Shown: piece after piece, positions 22,654-35,860 of the stretch
How the letters are laid out: each line of letters starts with the position of its first letter
Numbering within the stretch: position 1 is the first letter of the stretch
Assembly (NCBI GenBank): GCA_027924645.1
Contig: BSBN01000233.1
Span: forward strand, 7,520,501 to 7,584,500
From: Cunninghamia lanceolata
Taxonomy: Eukaryota > Streptophyta > Pinopsida > Cupressales > Cupressaceae
DNA: 64,000 nucleotides
Direction of reading: 5' to 3'
The notes under the pieces: model-generated
The model's database searches: none
Told to the model about the DNA's origin: nothing
Seen by the model: the letters and a program-made list of their open reading frames with translations, nothing else
Translations under genes and position numbers: made by a program

Positions 22654-22866
22654 GAGCTTCATATACTATGAGTTAATCCTCATTGTAGTTTTTCCCTTCT
22701 TGGTTTTTCCACGTATATCTAGTTTTATGTGTTGATGTACATTGTCTTGATCTTTCATGTTTATGTTAATGTTGTAATTCTTAAGTTTTAATCTACTTTG
22801 AAGGATTCAAAGTTTGTTTAGATACTGATTCATGTACCCCTTCTTAGTATCCTAGTGTGTTCAATA

Positions 22867-24740
22867 GTTTAGGAGTCATCGAGGATGATTTTGCTGAGAT
22901 GAAGTCATCAAGGGCTTCATCTAACATATAAAAATCATCACTACTAAACAACTTATTAAATGCACTAAAATATTGAATAAAGAGATCTCACATTGTTGTA
23001 CACCTTAGTTTTTACAAACACAAGTACCTATTATGAAATAGATGATATATAAAAACAATAATGTCTAAAATAATTAATCAGCTAATTAAACATATATAAG
23101 ATGAAAAGCATTGTAAGCTCATCAAGTTCACCAAAACTAGATTTAACCTCCTTCTTACATAAACATTGGGACACAAACCGATCTTATCTACAGTCCTGAT
23201 AGGAGAGCCAAGCTACAAGGGTTCTATCCCTTTGTTGAATTTCAAAAAAAATGATGTAAAATGACTTAGATCTAGGGTTTTAACTATGAAATATACCAAA
23301 ACAAAGATATTGCACCTTACAAAACTAGAAACCCAAAAAAAAGAGGTTGGAATAAGTAGAGTAGACTTGTCAAATGTCACTACCAAAAATTAGGGAAAAT
23401 TTAGCTGGAAAAAGTTGACCAAGTGTAAGTGTCCTTGGGTTTTAGGCCCTCTAAAAGAGGTTTTCCAAGAGTTGGGGCATATATTCATCAATCAGCTTCC
23501 AAATCTTGTGTATCTATTCCCAATCTTCCATGATCTGAAAATAGCAAGAGAAGGAAGGGTTGTGGCTATATAGGAGTTTTCCATATTTACACCCTTGTTA
23601 TGGTATTTCTACCTCACGAATAGCAAGATTAGATAAGATCAAATAGTGTGTACTCCTAATCTTGTGTACATCTAAGATTGTAATGAGCAGCAAACCAAAT
23701 GATTTATCACAAATCCAAACTCTTTATGACTCGAGCATATATAATGATCTACTCAAGAGAATTATTTCATTCAAGCAAACACTAACCTTCTACTCAAGGA
23801 AGGTGGAATGATTTCAAGTCTACAAAATAAGAAGGCACTACAACCATACTAAATTTTGATGATCTAGCTACTCAAGCCAAACTCAAGTTGGTGGCTCCAA
23901 CCTTTCTCTCAAACCTGCAAAGAGGAACAAGATATACTCAAGATATTGCCTCCAAATCCACCACAATCTTTTCCAAGAGTATTAGTATTCCAACATCAAT
24001 AAAACCTATAATAATTCATCAATCTACAATAATATTCAAATAGCTAATAGTTCTCTCTAGATTCCTTTAAGTATTTTCAAAGTCTTGTTTAAGTATGAAG
24101 CCCAAGGAGGGAAAATATTTGAAATTTAGAGGCTGACAAAGCATGGAACCTGAAGTGTCAAAATCAAGGTCACATCACACAAGACAAATCTAACACCATC
24201 AGGGGATTTAAATCTTTACAAGATATGTGAGGACACTAGTGCTTGGGTGCTAGTTTCCTAGTCAAATCACTCCCGCAAGTTAGCATTGCCTCAGGACATT
24301 TCCAGGACCTTAAAACAACCCTATATTCTATCTTTTGATTAAAAGAAGTAGTTTAGTGAAGTTTAGGAAGATTTAGCAAGGTTTAGGAAAGGTGGAGAAC
24401 TTCTCTTGAGTCAAGGGTAAAGCCAAGGCTAGAAAGTGGTCCTAAAAGTGGACTAATGAGATAGATAATAAGGTGGGTGCTAAATAGAATGTTAAATTGT
24501 TCGTGCAATATCAAGGAGCATAGTTTACAACACAACACTTACTATTTTTAATAATTCTATATCTAGAAGCAGTTGGGCCCAAAATTGTCCCCAAATATTG
24601 GGAATAGAAACATAAGCATTATTGGTAAATTTTAGCCAGTGTCTAAATTTCAAGATATTAAAGTTTCATTTTTTGAGGTTCATGAAAAAAGTTTTAGAAT
24701 CAATTTTGAGGAAGTTATAGGCTTTGTAATGACCCAAAAT
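22867..24740. repeat. diverged copy of the gypsy 3 LTR family
   Basis: Between about 23390 and 24260 the sequence shares blocks in the same order with 51180-52150, for example TTGTGGCTATATAGGAG then TTGG..ATTTCTACCTCA (23553-23620 against 51473-51530), a TTGGTGGCTCCAACC/TTGTTGGAGGCTTCAACC block, and GACACTAGTGCTTGGGTGC against GACTAGGGCATGGGTGCCC. It is therefore likely an old LTR of the family seen at 50896-57930. Neither end is visible. Confidence 0.45.
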
Positions 24741-25099
24741 TGGCCAAAAATTAAAATGTCCCTAATCAAAATTGTTCATTTTGACAAATTTTAAAGAAAT
24801 TCCAAAGGTAACCCAAACTAAAATCTAAGGCTCTATCTATCTATGACCATATTTGGGATTACTAAGGGTCAAAAACTATTGCTTCATGATAAGTTCACAT
24901 TTTATTGTTATCACCAAAGAAAGCGCAAAGAAGAAAACACAATCATAAGAAAGAAAGAAAGTGGGGTCCTCAATGTGTTGGAATAAAGATGGGGCTTGTT
25001 GTGAGACTACACAACAAGACCATCTGGGAATAATTATGTGGATATAGCCAAACCTGTTAATGATAAAATGAAAAAGAAGAAACAAAAGATGACTTTCAT

Positions 25100-26133
25100 A
25101 GTCCTCAATTTGAACTTGGTGCCTCTACTCACAAGGGAGATATTCATAATTTTCAAATTTTACTTCCCAAATTGGTTTAGAGAACTAAACAAAGAAAAGG
25201 TGGCTAGATAGTAACTGGAAGAGAAGATTCAGATTTTGACATCATATATCAAATCTATCATAGGTACATCTACTTAGCCTTTAAGTACACCACCATTAAC
25301 CTCATAGAATGTGAATATAAAAGGAGTTGATGAGAATGCTATAGAATAGATTAGAAAATATCAAGCATATGGGAATAGTAATTGATGGTCTTTTATGTAT
25401 TGAGGAAGCTATAAAATTAAATCAAGAGGCTGATAGTAAAGTGAATTAACTAAATGAAGAAGTCACTACAATTAAGAAGGAAGGTACTGTATAGAAACTT
25501 GTAGATAAAGATTTAGAAGAAATGTCAATATATTTGCAAAGACTGGTCAATTTTTTAAAAATTCTTGGTTAATCCTAAAGAATAAAGTAGAGTGGAATGG
25601 TTAAAAAGTGTCAAATGGAAAATGATGATTATTAGAAAACCATCTCTTAAATCAAAAAGATTATAAATAAATATGAACAAATCAAGTTTGAAATTACCAT
25701 AGGTTGCTTAAGTTTTGAAGTAGATATGTTGAAAAGATACAACTAAGGTATTAAGGATCTTCAAATTATCAAGAAACCCTTCAAGGATCATATTTCAAAG
25801 GAACTATTTTATAAGGAGGTTCTTGACACAAATACATTAAAGAAGCTAGCCTTAATGTCAAATATAACAACCAACTATTAGCAATATTTTTTTGCATTTT
25901 ATGTGAAAATAAAAGAGATAGAAGAATGTTTGATGACTTGGAAATTGAGACTACTTAATACTACAGTTCTAGGATCAAAATTAATGGCACTAGTGGTCAA
26001 GCAGTTTAGAATCTATAAAATATTATTGTCTTCCTTAGAAAAGTCTGAGGCTACTAAAGAAAATGTGTTGAAAAGTAAAGTTCAAGACCTAGTTATTTTC
26101 TATAAGTCCTCTATTTCCTTTTCAAATGTAACA
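25100..26133 (+). pseudogene. decayed coiled-coil coding remnant
   Basis: On the plus strand, pieces such as GLLCIEEAIKLNQEADSKVN, LNEEVTTIKKEG and the open frame 25903-26133 (MKIKEIEECLMTWKLRLL, SSLEKSEATKENVLK) read like an acidic-basic helical protein broken by many stops. Similar low-complexity coiled-coil tails occur in the extra ORFs at 31533-31919 and 36081-37721, but no specific family can be named. Confidence 0.3.
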
Positions 26134-26135
26134 TA

Positions 26136-27570
26136 ACACCATTTAATATGACTTTATAAAGTGACTCTATTTTATAACTTTATGTGGAAAATGTTAATGA
26201 CTCTTTTATATTTTGTTATTAAAGTCTTAAACTAAAAGTGGTTATGAGATAGTCATTAAAAGAAAAGCATATTTATAGAAGGCTAGAATGTAAAGTATGA
26301 ACTTTTGGATCCTCTCATTTTGACAAACAAAAGAAAATATGTGTATTTTCCTTTTGAAAATTAATATAGGGATAATAGTACTAGTCAGTGAGCCTATGTA
26401 TTCTCTTCTTTTTGCTATTTTCTTTCCTATATGAGAATAATAGTCTTTATCGTTGGGATTATTTGTTCTATGACTAGAAATATTAGTCATCTTTTATTAT
26501 AAATTGTTTGGTGTGATTTTAGATTGGTGTGAAATAGTTTTTTTCAATCTGTGCATTGTGAAAAATACCAAGTTTTACTCTTTCTTAAGTTAGAGTATAA
26601 ATTCGTATAATCAAACACTTATTACACCCTCTTGTCCAATAAAATTTCATAGAGATAAATCTAAGAGTTTGTCTTTGTTTATATTATAAATATTTTTCTA
26701 TTGTTCTAGAAAATCTAAAGTTTAATCTTCATATAAGTCAACATAGGGTTTTGTTTTCTCTTTTTAAAAACCTTTAAAGTTCATTTAAATAGGTTGCATT
26801 TCCTACTTTTTCATATAAAGAATACGTAGAAAATGAAATTATCATATGAGGAAGCTACTCCTTTCAAACATAGAGGAAGGTTGTTTTTGAATTACAACCT
26901 CTCAAATTCTTGGAATAATAGTCACTACTTCCTTTAGCAATTCACATTATAATTTTGTAGCGAAAAATTTATTTACAATAGAGTAAATGATCTAATTCCA
27001 ATAAAAGGTGGAAATTTCTTGTTTGTAGTGAAAGTTATGCAATATTGAACAATGTTTCTAAAAAAATAAAATAATAAAATAAAAAATTGTAGAAATAATT
27101 CCTTAAAAATTTTAAAATTATAGCTTGAATCTACATAGAAAATGCCACAACTCATTAGTTTACATCATCCTTATATTTTTATTGTTTATTTTCTATGGTT
27201 TACACAAATTTAAAATAGCTAAAAATGTTGATTTTGAGCATCCCACTTAGGCAAAAAAGTGTGACACACTATAGTGGGATCACCCAATGATAGACATAAA
27301 AATGTTAGATGCAAGCTTGAATCGTATACTAAAGAATTAAAATTACAAAATCAAGAACATGTAGATGAGATGAGAATAAGTTGTGCCTAAACATCTCAAG
27401 ATGAGGAACATTTATTAAGAAGAAAAATACAAAGACAAATGAATTTAGATGAACTCGCTAAGATTGAAAGAAAAGAAAGACAAGGATAAAATAGTCAAGT
27501 AGTTTGAAGATATTAGCGTCAGTCAAATGTGAATGTTGATATTGATTATGAAGTAACTTTAATATCACTA
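26136..27570. other. no recognised feature
   Basis: Very AT-rich DNA with short frames. I see no domain, LTR terminus or structured repeat. Confidence 0.5.
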
Positions 27571-27579
27571 GATTGTATA

Positions 27580-28420
27580 CTTGTAAAATTAGAGAATACA
27601 CCTCAAAATTCTACTCTATAGTCCTTATTTTGTCTTAAATGTTTTTGTCCATTCATTTTCATCTCTAATTTTGATCTAGTGATAACTAGTATTCAAGTTT
27701 ATGTTGATAAATATTTTGTACCATTCAAATAGTCCACCAAATCACCCATCGTTAGCAATAGGAATATATACTCGATTATAATCTTATTTACTACTCTAGA
27801 GTCTATACACATTCTCTACTCACCTCCTTTCTTTGGTCCAATTACTACTTGTACTATACATGGACATAAAACTCTCTAATCAAACTCTTTTTGAACACCT
27901 CCTATAGTTGCCTATTCAACCCTTCATTCTCTATTTGCATCATTGTATATGTACCATTATAGAAAATTTTGATCCTAGGATCAAATTTGTAATAAGCCTA
28001 ATTCTCCTCACTAATGATAGTTAATTGGACATATTATCTAATACGATATCATTATGTTCTATTAACAACTTTGAAATTTCCATCTATTCAATTTTATTTC
28101 CATTTGTGCCACCACATACACTAGAAATCAATGTAAAACGTGTTTTCTCATATCTTGGACCATCTATGAACTTTGTTCTTTCTACCAAAAAAATTAGAAT
28201 ATTACCATAAAATTTCTTTGCTTTCTCCTTCTTGGCACTAAATTATGTTTTCTACAATCCAATCATCATAATGTAAGTATTTACTCTTCCATCATATATA
28301 ACTTTCCTACTATATCAACATGGTCTTCCAAGTTATATATGATATACATCAATTAGTGTAACATCATGTTGGTAGGTAAAACCATGTCGCTACTTGCATA
28401 ATATACATAAAGTAGAAATA
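27580..28420 (-). pseudogene. fragment of Ty3/gypsy reverse transcriptase with some protease linker
   Basis: Reading the minus strand, pieces in several frames match the first half of gypsy RT: GPKKGGE.RMCIDSRVVNK near 27790-27850, a YIFLLLTMGDLVDYLNG segment, then ININLNTSYH.IKIRDENEW and KTFKTK at about 27630-27700. The strongest is the xPKKxGxxRMCxDxRxxN box. Stops are dense. Sequence to 28420 lies where the protease-RT linker would be. It belongs to none of the three larger gypsy elements by position. Confidence 0.7.
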
Positions 28421-28492
28421 ATGTGGTACCTTTAGTTTAGATATAGTACATCTAGGAGACATCTCAAGGGATAAAGACATGTCTCTCCATGT

Positions 28493-28495
28493 ATG

Positions 28496-28591
<96 letters not shown>

Positions 28592-28672
28592 AATGTATGT
28601 ATGTATGTATACACACACACATTTATATATGTGTGTTTGTATGTTTGGTTGTGTGTGTGTATCTATATATTA
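28493..28672. repeat. compound microsatellite (AC)n-(AT)n-(ATGT)n-(AC)n
   Basis: About 74 bp of AC repeat (28499-28572, one TC interruption near 28557) passes into about 19 bp of AT, then ATGT repeats to about 28610, a second short AC run and a degraded GT/AT tail. Apparent Thr-His, Cys-Val and Tyr-Ile proteins on both strands are products of the repeat. Confidence 0.97.
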
Positions 28673-28777
28673 CAAGGAAATAGATAAATAAAATAAGATA
28701 GGTAGGTATGATGAGATACAAGAGGCTACCCAAGCATATTTGATATTTATATCTATGCTTGTGGTAAAGGATGTACA

Positions 28778-29071
28778 TTGTATGAGGAATCTATGATGAA
28801 TATATTAAAAGACCTATCTTATGGTAGTAATGAATGGATAAAATTATTTGTCTTTATGTTACGCATATGTTACTACACTCTTTTGATTTCCTTCTTACTA
28901 CATACCCCTTCGGTTAATTTATTTGAGATAGTACATGCCTTAAGTCTAGATTTTATTGCCAACATTTGTTTTTGTTATCAGGTGCCCGACTTTTGGTGTG
29001 TAAGAAAAGAAATTATAGAAACAAGAAATATTTTTTTCGAGGTAAATAATACTACTAAAAAGGTGTATTAA
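28778..29071 (+). pseudogene. 97-codon frame, possibly a gypsy integrase C-terminal remnant
   Basis: The frame contains HTPSVNLFEIVHALSLDFIA, which is reminiscent of the H.ST..SPFEIVYG..P segment after the gypsy integrase core. The rest is Leu/Ile-rich and not recognised. This is a weak, by-eye resemblance in AT-rich DNA, so the frame could be chance. Confidence 0.25.
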
Positions 29072-30560
29072 TGATACCCATTGTAGTAAAAAAGAAGTGC
29101 GGTAGATCTCACTATGTTCTAGCCATGTGATAGAGGGTTTGACACCTAGGGGTGATAAATGGAATAGGGGGATCTTGAAAAGGTTCCTAAAAATATGAAT
29201 TCACTAAAATTAGGTCTAGAGTGTGCCATTAAAGACAAATAAAAGGATTAATTAAAATTCAAATAAAAACACCTATGGAAAAAGGAGACATGAAAAGATT
29301 CAAAGATTTTTTTGAAGAGATTAAAATGGATTATGAGATGTATATGGAAGAAGAAAGAACGTTGAAACAAACCCAAGAATGATATGAAATATATCACAAA
29401 ATAATAGAAAAGTATAGAGAGTCCTAAATTGATAATGACAAGAGGGTTGCTACAAAAAAATGATGTGGTTCCATCAATAGAGCAATATATAATTACTATA
29501 CCACCCAATAACAATGAAACATCTAAATAAATAACTAAATCCATAGAAAAAGAGTAGAAGAAAATTTAACCTAATTAGTAGATATAATAAAATAATGTAA
29601 TAAGTTTAGGGAATTGTTAGAAAACTAGCATAGAAGTAGAAGTGGTCCATGAGATGAATTCATCACACCATAGTGTAGAAGTAACAATGCTCTAGAAATT
29701 GAATTTTTAATAAGAAATATATATTCTAATATAGATCTATCTAATATCTAGGACATAAGTGATGGATAATTTGAGGGTTTATTAATCCCAATATAAAAAA
29801 AACCTCTAAATTTGAGTGAAGAATATTTAGACAAGGTAGTATGTAAAGGTGTATATTTACAAAAGGAGAAAATGATGAAAATTTTAAAATTCAAAGAAAG
29901 GAATATAGAAAAAGAGGATATTAGGGAAATGTGAAACTAATTAGCCATGGTTACAATTGAAGATATTGAAGAAGAATGGGAGAAACCCACTTTATTTAAT
30001 CAAATGTCATTAACAAATGACAATTTACCAAAAGTTACATCTCCAAAGATGAGAAGACACCTTAACAAGTTGAATCGCTAGACCAAGAGTCACCCCCATG
30101 CCAAACAAGTCAATGAGAGTTTATAAAGAAGAGATAATTATTGAATCTTTGTTGAGGATAGAAAGAGAAAGCATGAGAAGAAACTATATTAAAATTTTTG
30201 AAGAGATATTGGGTATCAAGTACTTTTGAATTCAACTACCTAGAGATAGAGGCATAAGAGAAAGATTAGTGAAGCAACAAAGTAAAACTAGGTAGAGAAG
30301 ATCTATAGAAAACAAAGGAAGAGAAATAAGGGTAGAAGACACATCAAAAGGAAGGAAAAACATAAATCCATAAAAGGACAAAGAAAAAACACCTTCAAGG
30401 ATGGCCTCAAATGGGACAAATCTTCCTATGTTTGGAAGAGTTACTAATGATGGAAATAAGCATCTATTCAATGTGGAAAAGAGCTTATTGATGATGCTAA
30501 GACTAGATTATATGAATTTGTGGAGACACTAAGAGATGACAACTTCAAATGGCAAAGCAA
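29072..30560. other. no clear gene; lysine- and glutamate-rich frames with many stops
   Basis: The plus strand is purine-rich (GAAGAA, AAAGAG) over about 29240-30470, producing Lys/Glu-rich peptides on one strand and Leu/Phe-rich ones on the other. This may be another worn coiled-coil ORF, but I cannot name one. Confidence 0.35.
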
Positions 30561-30569
30561 GGTGTTGGT

Positions 30570-31357
30570 TTATAGATTTCCCACCTAACTCTATATTCTC
30601 TCGCCCAAAAAGGTGACAAATGTATCAATAGTTGAATCGATTGTAATGATATTTTACAATGATTCTTTGCTTAGTTGACAAGGCACAACTACCTTCTTAT
30701 GATATCCAATGAATGAAAACTTGAATTTCTTTTAACCAAAAAGGAAAGAAAAGGTGGTGCTTTTAACCAGAAAGAATAAAATGCAATATATCCCAATATC
30801 AATTGAAATCAAAGAAGTACAAAGACTTCCACAGTAGCAACCATAATGAAATAATAAAGAATTACACCATGTACTATACAATCACCACCATAAACCATTC
30901 ACTAAAAGATAAATACTTCACAACAGTGAGCAAGAATTAAACATCCAACTACTTCAATACAAAAAGATAACCAATCAACAACAGTATAGTCAACATAGGA
31001 AGAATAAGAAATCAAAAAACCATAACATAAGGTTTATGATCACCCAAACTCCATAGAATTGATTTCTATTCATATATCAAAGCAATCGAACATGAAAGTA
31101 ACACAACAAAATTGGATCTATCACCAAAGAAAAGTTTTCCAAAAGATCCTAAACATGGATAGGCTAACTAAATTTATAGCCTTGTCACCCAATAATTGTC
31201 CTTCCAACTAACAACTTCTTGAGGATAGCCAATTTAAAAGAAGTTTTAAAATTAAACACAATTTAAAGAAAGGGCTCTCCGGAGCCAATAGTTTTTTTTC
31301 AAATATGAAATTACTAAAGCATCAAAAAAGTAAATCAATTGATTATTGCCACATTCT
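30570..31357 (-). repeat. presumed 3' LTR region of gypsy 2 (inferred)
   Basis: The minus strand near 31358-31370 reads GAGGAGGAGAATG followed by TGGCAATAATC, which could be a polypurine tract and LTR start. Left of it the DNA is AT-rich and non-coding to about 30570. No second copy confirms it. Confidence 0.25.
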
Positions 31358-31532
31358 CCTCCTCAGTAGTGTCCTTTTGTGTCACTACCTTTTCTTTCAT
31401 CCATCTGTCTTCATTACACAAGTTAGTATTTGATTCTTGAGTTGCCTGTGCCCTTAAATTTGCCTTATAAGCTCGGTACCTGTTGATGATTGATGATAAA
31501 GCCATGTCTCTTGGACTTCCAGTTATGTTGAC

Positions 31533-34260
31533 TCAAAGTTTCTTCTTACTTATTTTCCTATCAAAATGAGTCACCCTTTTATACATGTCATCTAGTTCAT
31601 TTTTTAGCGTTTTGATGTAGGCGACTATTCTTGCAACTCTTCCAATTGATTCTCCTATGACTATATCATAATTCACCATTTCTTCAGTCACCATCTTTTT
31701 GAATTTTTTCTTGATCTCCTTAACTTCAAGCAACTTTTCATCATCACCAATGACTTCTATTTCTAGGATGGAAAAATTACTTTTGAGGTCCCTTAATTCT
31801 GCATAATAGAGGGCAAGATTGCTTCTCATTTCTTCTTCGAGTGCCCCCACAACAGACAATTTCCACTCAATTATATCGGCCCAAGTAGTAGAATCCATTT
31901 CCTTTGTGTCTTTGAACACCTACTCATCAACCAGCGTATTGACATCTATATCAGCCATATCTTGTATTTATTTGGAGACCAAGGACAAACTATTGTTATG
32001 ATTTATGACTGTTTGAAATTCAACTATAATGGGCTCCCTCTTGCTAGAAATGGAGTTAAATAACTTAAAAGATTCCTCTATAAATATGAGGCCATCTAAA
32101 GTCACTTTCTCTATCCATTGTTCTACTCAGAGCTTGAGATCATTTAATTTGTTTTAATAAATTTGGGTCGGGACAACTAACACTCAAGTTGGGCAAGGCA
32201 TCTACTGACTATGTTGTATTCTTCAAAATAGACTAAATAAAAATAGACAAGGAACTTACTTGTGCTCGTAATTTGGTATTTTCCTCTTGTTCCTTTTTGA
32301 CCCTTTTTGATAGATTACTAACTGATAATTTCACATGATAGATACATCCCCTTCAATAGTTGAGGGTCCTATGTCCACTCTACTCGAATTAAAATCTTGT
32401 TCAATTACATTGTCTTCATTTTTTTTTCCCATTGGGTCAGCAATCTATAGAATATGGTATCCTATGGCAGAATCGTCCACCATCCTTAACATTCTCCTAG
32501 CCTATTTAGGCTTAGTAGTTTCTTGTAGGAGCTTGGCTATAGTATCTATCCTAAAGTCCACCATAGAAGTGTATTGTTTCTTTTTCTCTACTGCCTTTCT
32601 TAGCCAGCTAGGGAGGAAAAGGATGCATTAGTATTTCTAACCATACTCATCACACCTTCTGAACACACAGGTGGGGAATTGTGCTCTGGAGGATTACTTA
32701 CATTGGGTGAATTTGGAGTACATAGAAAAGATTGAAGCATATTGTCTTCTCCCAACTGATTAAAAATTAAAGAATCATTATCACTTACAAAAGGGTTCAT
32801 AGGGGGCACATGGTCTTCTTGTGGTTGCGAAGCAGCTAATCTAGTATTACTCATTACAGATTGACCATCTTGTTCATAGGTTGTCTTCAGCTTGCTAACA
32901 TCCTGAGGCTTCTCACCATCTCCATATAATCGTGAGCCAACTCTATGAAGAGTTGGGTCCAAACTAGATGACCTCCTTAAGGTGTGAGTGGTTTGAGACT
33001 TGTTTTGTTCTCAAGTAGAAGAGTCCCTTAGTGTTACAAAACTAGCAAGTTCTCTCAATTTTCCTTTCAACCATTTTTTTGTTCTTTTCAATACATGGAA
33101 ATAGTAGAACATAACATCGGTAATTTCTCTATCTAACCATTTTATCAGAGGCAGAGATTGCAAACAGGCATTGTGATAACCCTCATCTAGAACATTTGAA
33201 TTATCATCAACCAACTCATGAACCTACATTGGTAGCTCAAAAGCACAGACATGGTCAATGGTTAGTTGCATCCAACTCCTTCTCTGTACTTCCCTCTCAT
33301 CTAAATAATTTTCCCAAAAATCTTTGATTTGAGGCTTGTACAAAGTATGAACGACAACTGTGCATGTTTCTCTTCACAAATTTTTGTTGTCAAAAGCTAC
33401 TTGGACAAAACAACCTATGAAAATTGAATTATGCCAGTAATTTCTCCACAAATTTTGCACTATCATTACTCTTACAGGAATAGAAAGAAATAGACATAGG
33501 GAATTAATATCCCTTCTTTTTCATTGCATGGTATTTTGTATTTACAACTTCCATTTGATGACATAACTCAAAAAACATAAGGTAGTCTGATGGATACCTC
33601 AGTAGTTTCAATGGGGCATTTTCATAACCCCCTATCCTCAGGTATGAGAAGTGGTTGAATTGAATGTAGAAACTTCCAAACTTCATAACAAGGGCAGCCG
33701 CTTCTGCCAAAAATCTCCACTCTAATAAACCTTCGATTCTTTTCGCAAGAAACATAGAAAAGGCATCATTCACTATATGAAAAAGCTTCATACTGACACT
33801 TTTCTACAACTATGGAAAGGTTTGATACATAGGTGTGTCCAAGGTGGGAGCTCCTTGAGCCCTTAAATGAGGCTAGACAACCTCTTTATTAGACAATACA
33901 TATGCTAGCTAAGAACACATGTAATCTCACCTTTTGTAGGAAATTCACCAATTGTTTGTGCATGCATTCACTGATTATCTTTGCCCAGTCTATGTGATAA
34001 TCTCTTCAAATAAGTAAGATGAATTGACACATCGAGTACTCAAAGGAATCAGAGTCAGAGCACAATAAATGGGAAACCCCCAGCTCAATCCAAACTACTG
34101 CTTATAATTTTATTGGCCAGAGAAGTTCTTCCTTTAGGTTGCATTCTCCTCCCAAAATCTTCTAGTTCAATGTGGTCGAGCTCTGTGTCTTTCACACTTG
34201 ACAAACCATTCTCAACCATAGGAACCATAGGAGCTCCATGAAATTCGTATTTCATTTTAA
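31533..34260 (-). pseudogene. extra ORF downstream of gypsy 2 integrase (function unknown)
   Basis: A long minus-strand coding trace in three frames. From about 34240: MKYEFHGAPMVPMVENG and an acidic segment; near 34000 WAKIISECMHKQL; 33791-33504 contains FHIVNDAFSMFLAKRIEGLL and FNHFSYLRIGGYENAPLKLL; 33330-32600 contains FWENYLDEREVQRRSWMQLT, PLIKWLDREITDVMFYYFHV and a Ser/Pro/Asn-rich part; 31919-31533 is a predicted coiled coil (EIKKKFKKMVTEEMVNYDIV). It keeps the orientation of pol and sits where plant TAT elements are known to carry additional ORFs. Frameshifts and at least six stops make it dead. Function is unknown. Confidence 0.6.
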
Positions 34261-34265
34261 CTAAC

Positions 34266-34765
34266 TTGAAAATCTACTTAGCCAAAAACTCAGAAACATT
34301 CAAGAACACAGTAGAAGTCCACAATTCATTTATAGGAGAAACACTATATAGATTCATGAAAAAGATATGATTCCTCCACCTAATGAATTATGGTATTTTT
34401 ATAGCAAGAGAGAGAAAAATGGAAGAGGAAAAGCCAACTAAGTGAACCTATAAACCAAAAATTATGTGAACTCTTCGTGTATGGTGAATTGGTATCTTCA
34501 CTCTACAATGTATCTCCTTTGTGAAATTATGAAAGATTTCATTGTAGGGTGACTAACTTATTCAAGTTTTATATCACCTTCAATTAATTCACTCAAAATT
34601 CAATTTATTATTGGTGGCGTATAAAACTTTGAAATTCATAATATCTCCTTTGGTTTTCCTCTAAAAAGAGTACCCATGTACTTACACGCATTCCAAATTA
34701 AATGCGAGGTGATAGGTGTCATTTCTCCTTATTACTCACCAACTCAGAAGGAGGTGTCATGGGAG
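34266..34765. other. gypsy 2 sequence between extra ORF and insertion, no gene
   Basis: AT-rich spacer with no domain. Its last five bases, GGGAG (34761-34765), are the left target duplication of the family A insertion. Confidence 0.6.
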
Positions 34766-35848
34766 TGTTGATAACTGAGAGGGGGGGTGAATCAGTTATC
34801 CTAATTATTTCTTCTTCTAAACTTTCTTATTAATCAAAGTAGCATTGAATTAAACAAACAAACATTATCATGAAATGAGAAACACATGACACAGTATTTT
34901 TGATGTGGAAACCCGGTTAAGGGAGAAAACCACGGGGTGATTAACCCAAAGATTATTCTCTGTTAGAAGAATAAGGAGTTACAAAAATGGCACTTGCCAA
35001 TTAGGGCTCACTGCCCGAGCACACTGCTCACAAGAGGCACACTGCCTACAAAGAGACACACTGTCTACAAAGAATGTTATATAATACTTGAACTGATTGG
35101 AAGCACCTACATATGCTGGGGTTCAGTTCCGGTTAGGCTCAGTATACTGATCTGCTGCACTTCATCTTTCCTATGTTCTTTATTCTGCTATCTTTTCACA
35201 TACCGGATCTTTCTTACTACTTCTGTTCTGCTCTGCACTTATTCATATATATCATCACACAATCACACTATTCACAACTAAATCCATCCTCTATATATAT
35301 CCACACAAGTAATTTCATCACCTTTCTAGTCGGCATCCGGAACAGTCTAGTTTCTTACAAACTCTGTTCTGTCGGCTGAATCCTTGCTCACCAAGCAATG
35401 CGGATCAAGCATATACTTGTAGATAATCATGTCAGCCAAACATGATTCATGCCTTCACAACCTTTACCATCAACAGTAACACATCCGGAAAATATTATGA
35501 TGCTCAGTCAGTCAGTTCTTCCTCTGTTTTCACTGTCTTTCAGGAATCCGGTACTCAGCTATTCATATCTTTTTCTTTGTCCATCACCGGAGGCTAAATC
35601 CTTGGAATATACTGCTCAAGGTAGTCCTCTTGACTTCCCCAAATCCGTACTGCACCAAGACATTTCCTCTTAGAGGTCCGGACCAATCTGTCGGACCTTG
35701 CCACATGCTCTGTTCTTGTTCACCGGACCACAACAGTTCTTCATTCTAACTGCTGGTAGAGGTACACCATGACTTGCAGATAAGTGGGATGACCTTTGTT
35801 GCCATCAATGACAACAACCATGAATCCATATAGTGTCTCTTGCCAACA
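34766..35848 (-). repeat. 3' LTR of the family A element
   Basis: 1,083 bp, plus strand TGTTGATAACTGAGAG to CTTGCCAACA. It is about 97 percent identical by eye to 41154-42241. It contains the GCCAATTAGGGCTCACTGCC leader shared with family B. Open frames inside it recur in the other LTR and are non-coding. Confidence 0.93.
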
Positions 35849-35860
35849 ATCTCCCCCTTT
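35849..35860 (-). other. polypurine tract of the family A element
   Basis: The plus strand ATCTCCCCCTTT gives AAAGGGGGAGAT on the minus strand, identical to the tract before the family B LTR at 94-105 and after the one at 50005-50016. Confidence 0.9.

Larger units (their letters stand above)
20798..22866 (+). repeat. isolated LTR-like block (possible solo LTR)
   Basis: It starts TGTTGGATGTCATGCC and ends near CTAGTGTGTTCAATA, with an LTR-style tail (CATGTACCCCTTCTTAGTATCC) at 22830-22850. No polypurine tract precedes it and no PBS follows, so it may be a solo LTR. The ends are imperfect (TG...TA) and I find no target duplication. It holds two tandem arrays, at 20870-21009 and 22494-22653. 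There is no gene in it. Confidence 0.5.

Noticed and set aside
28364..28687. Overlapping frames on both strands giving Thr-His, Cys-Val and Tyr-Ile proteins
   Set aside because: They are translations of the AC/AT/ATGT microsatellite and have no independent coding signal.
34994..35673. Small plus-strand frames, one repeated at 41381-41668
   Set aside because: They are in the family A LTRs, antisense to the element, and hydrophobic from T-rich codons; repetition reflects LTR identity, not a gene family.
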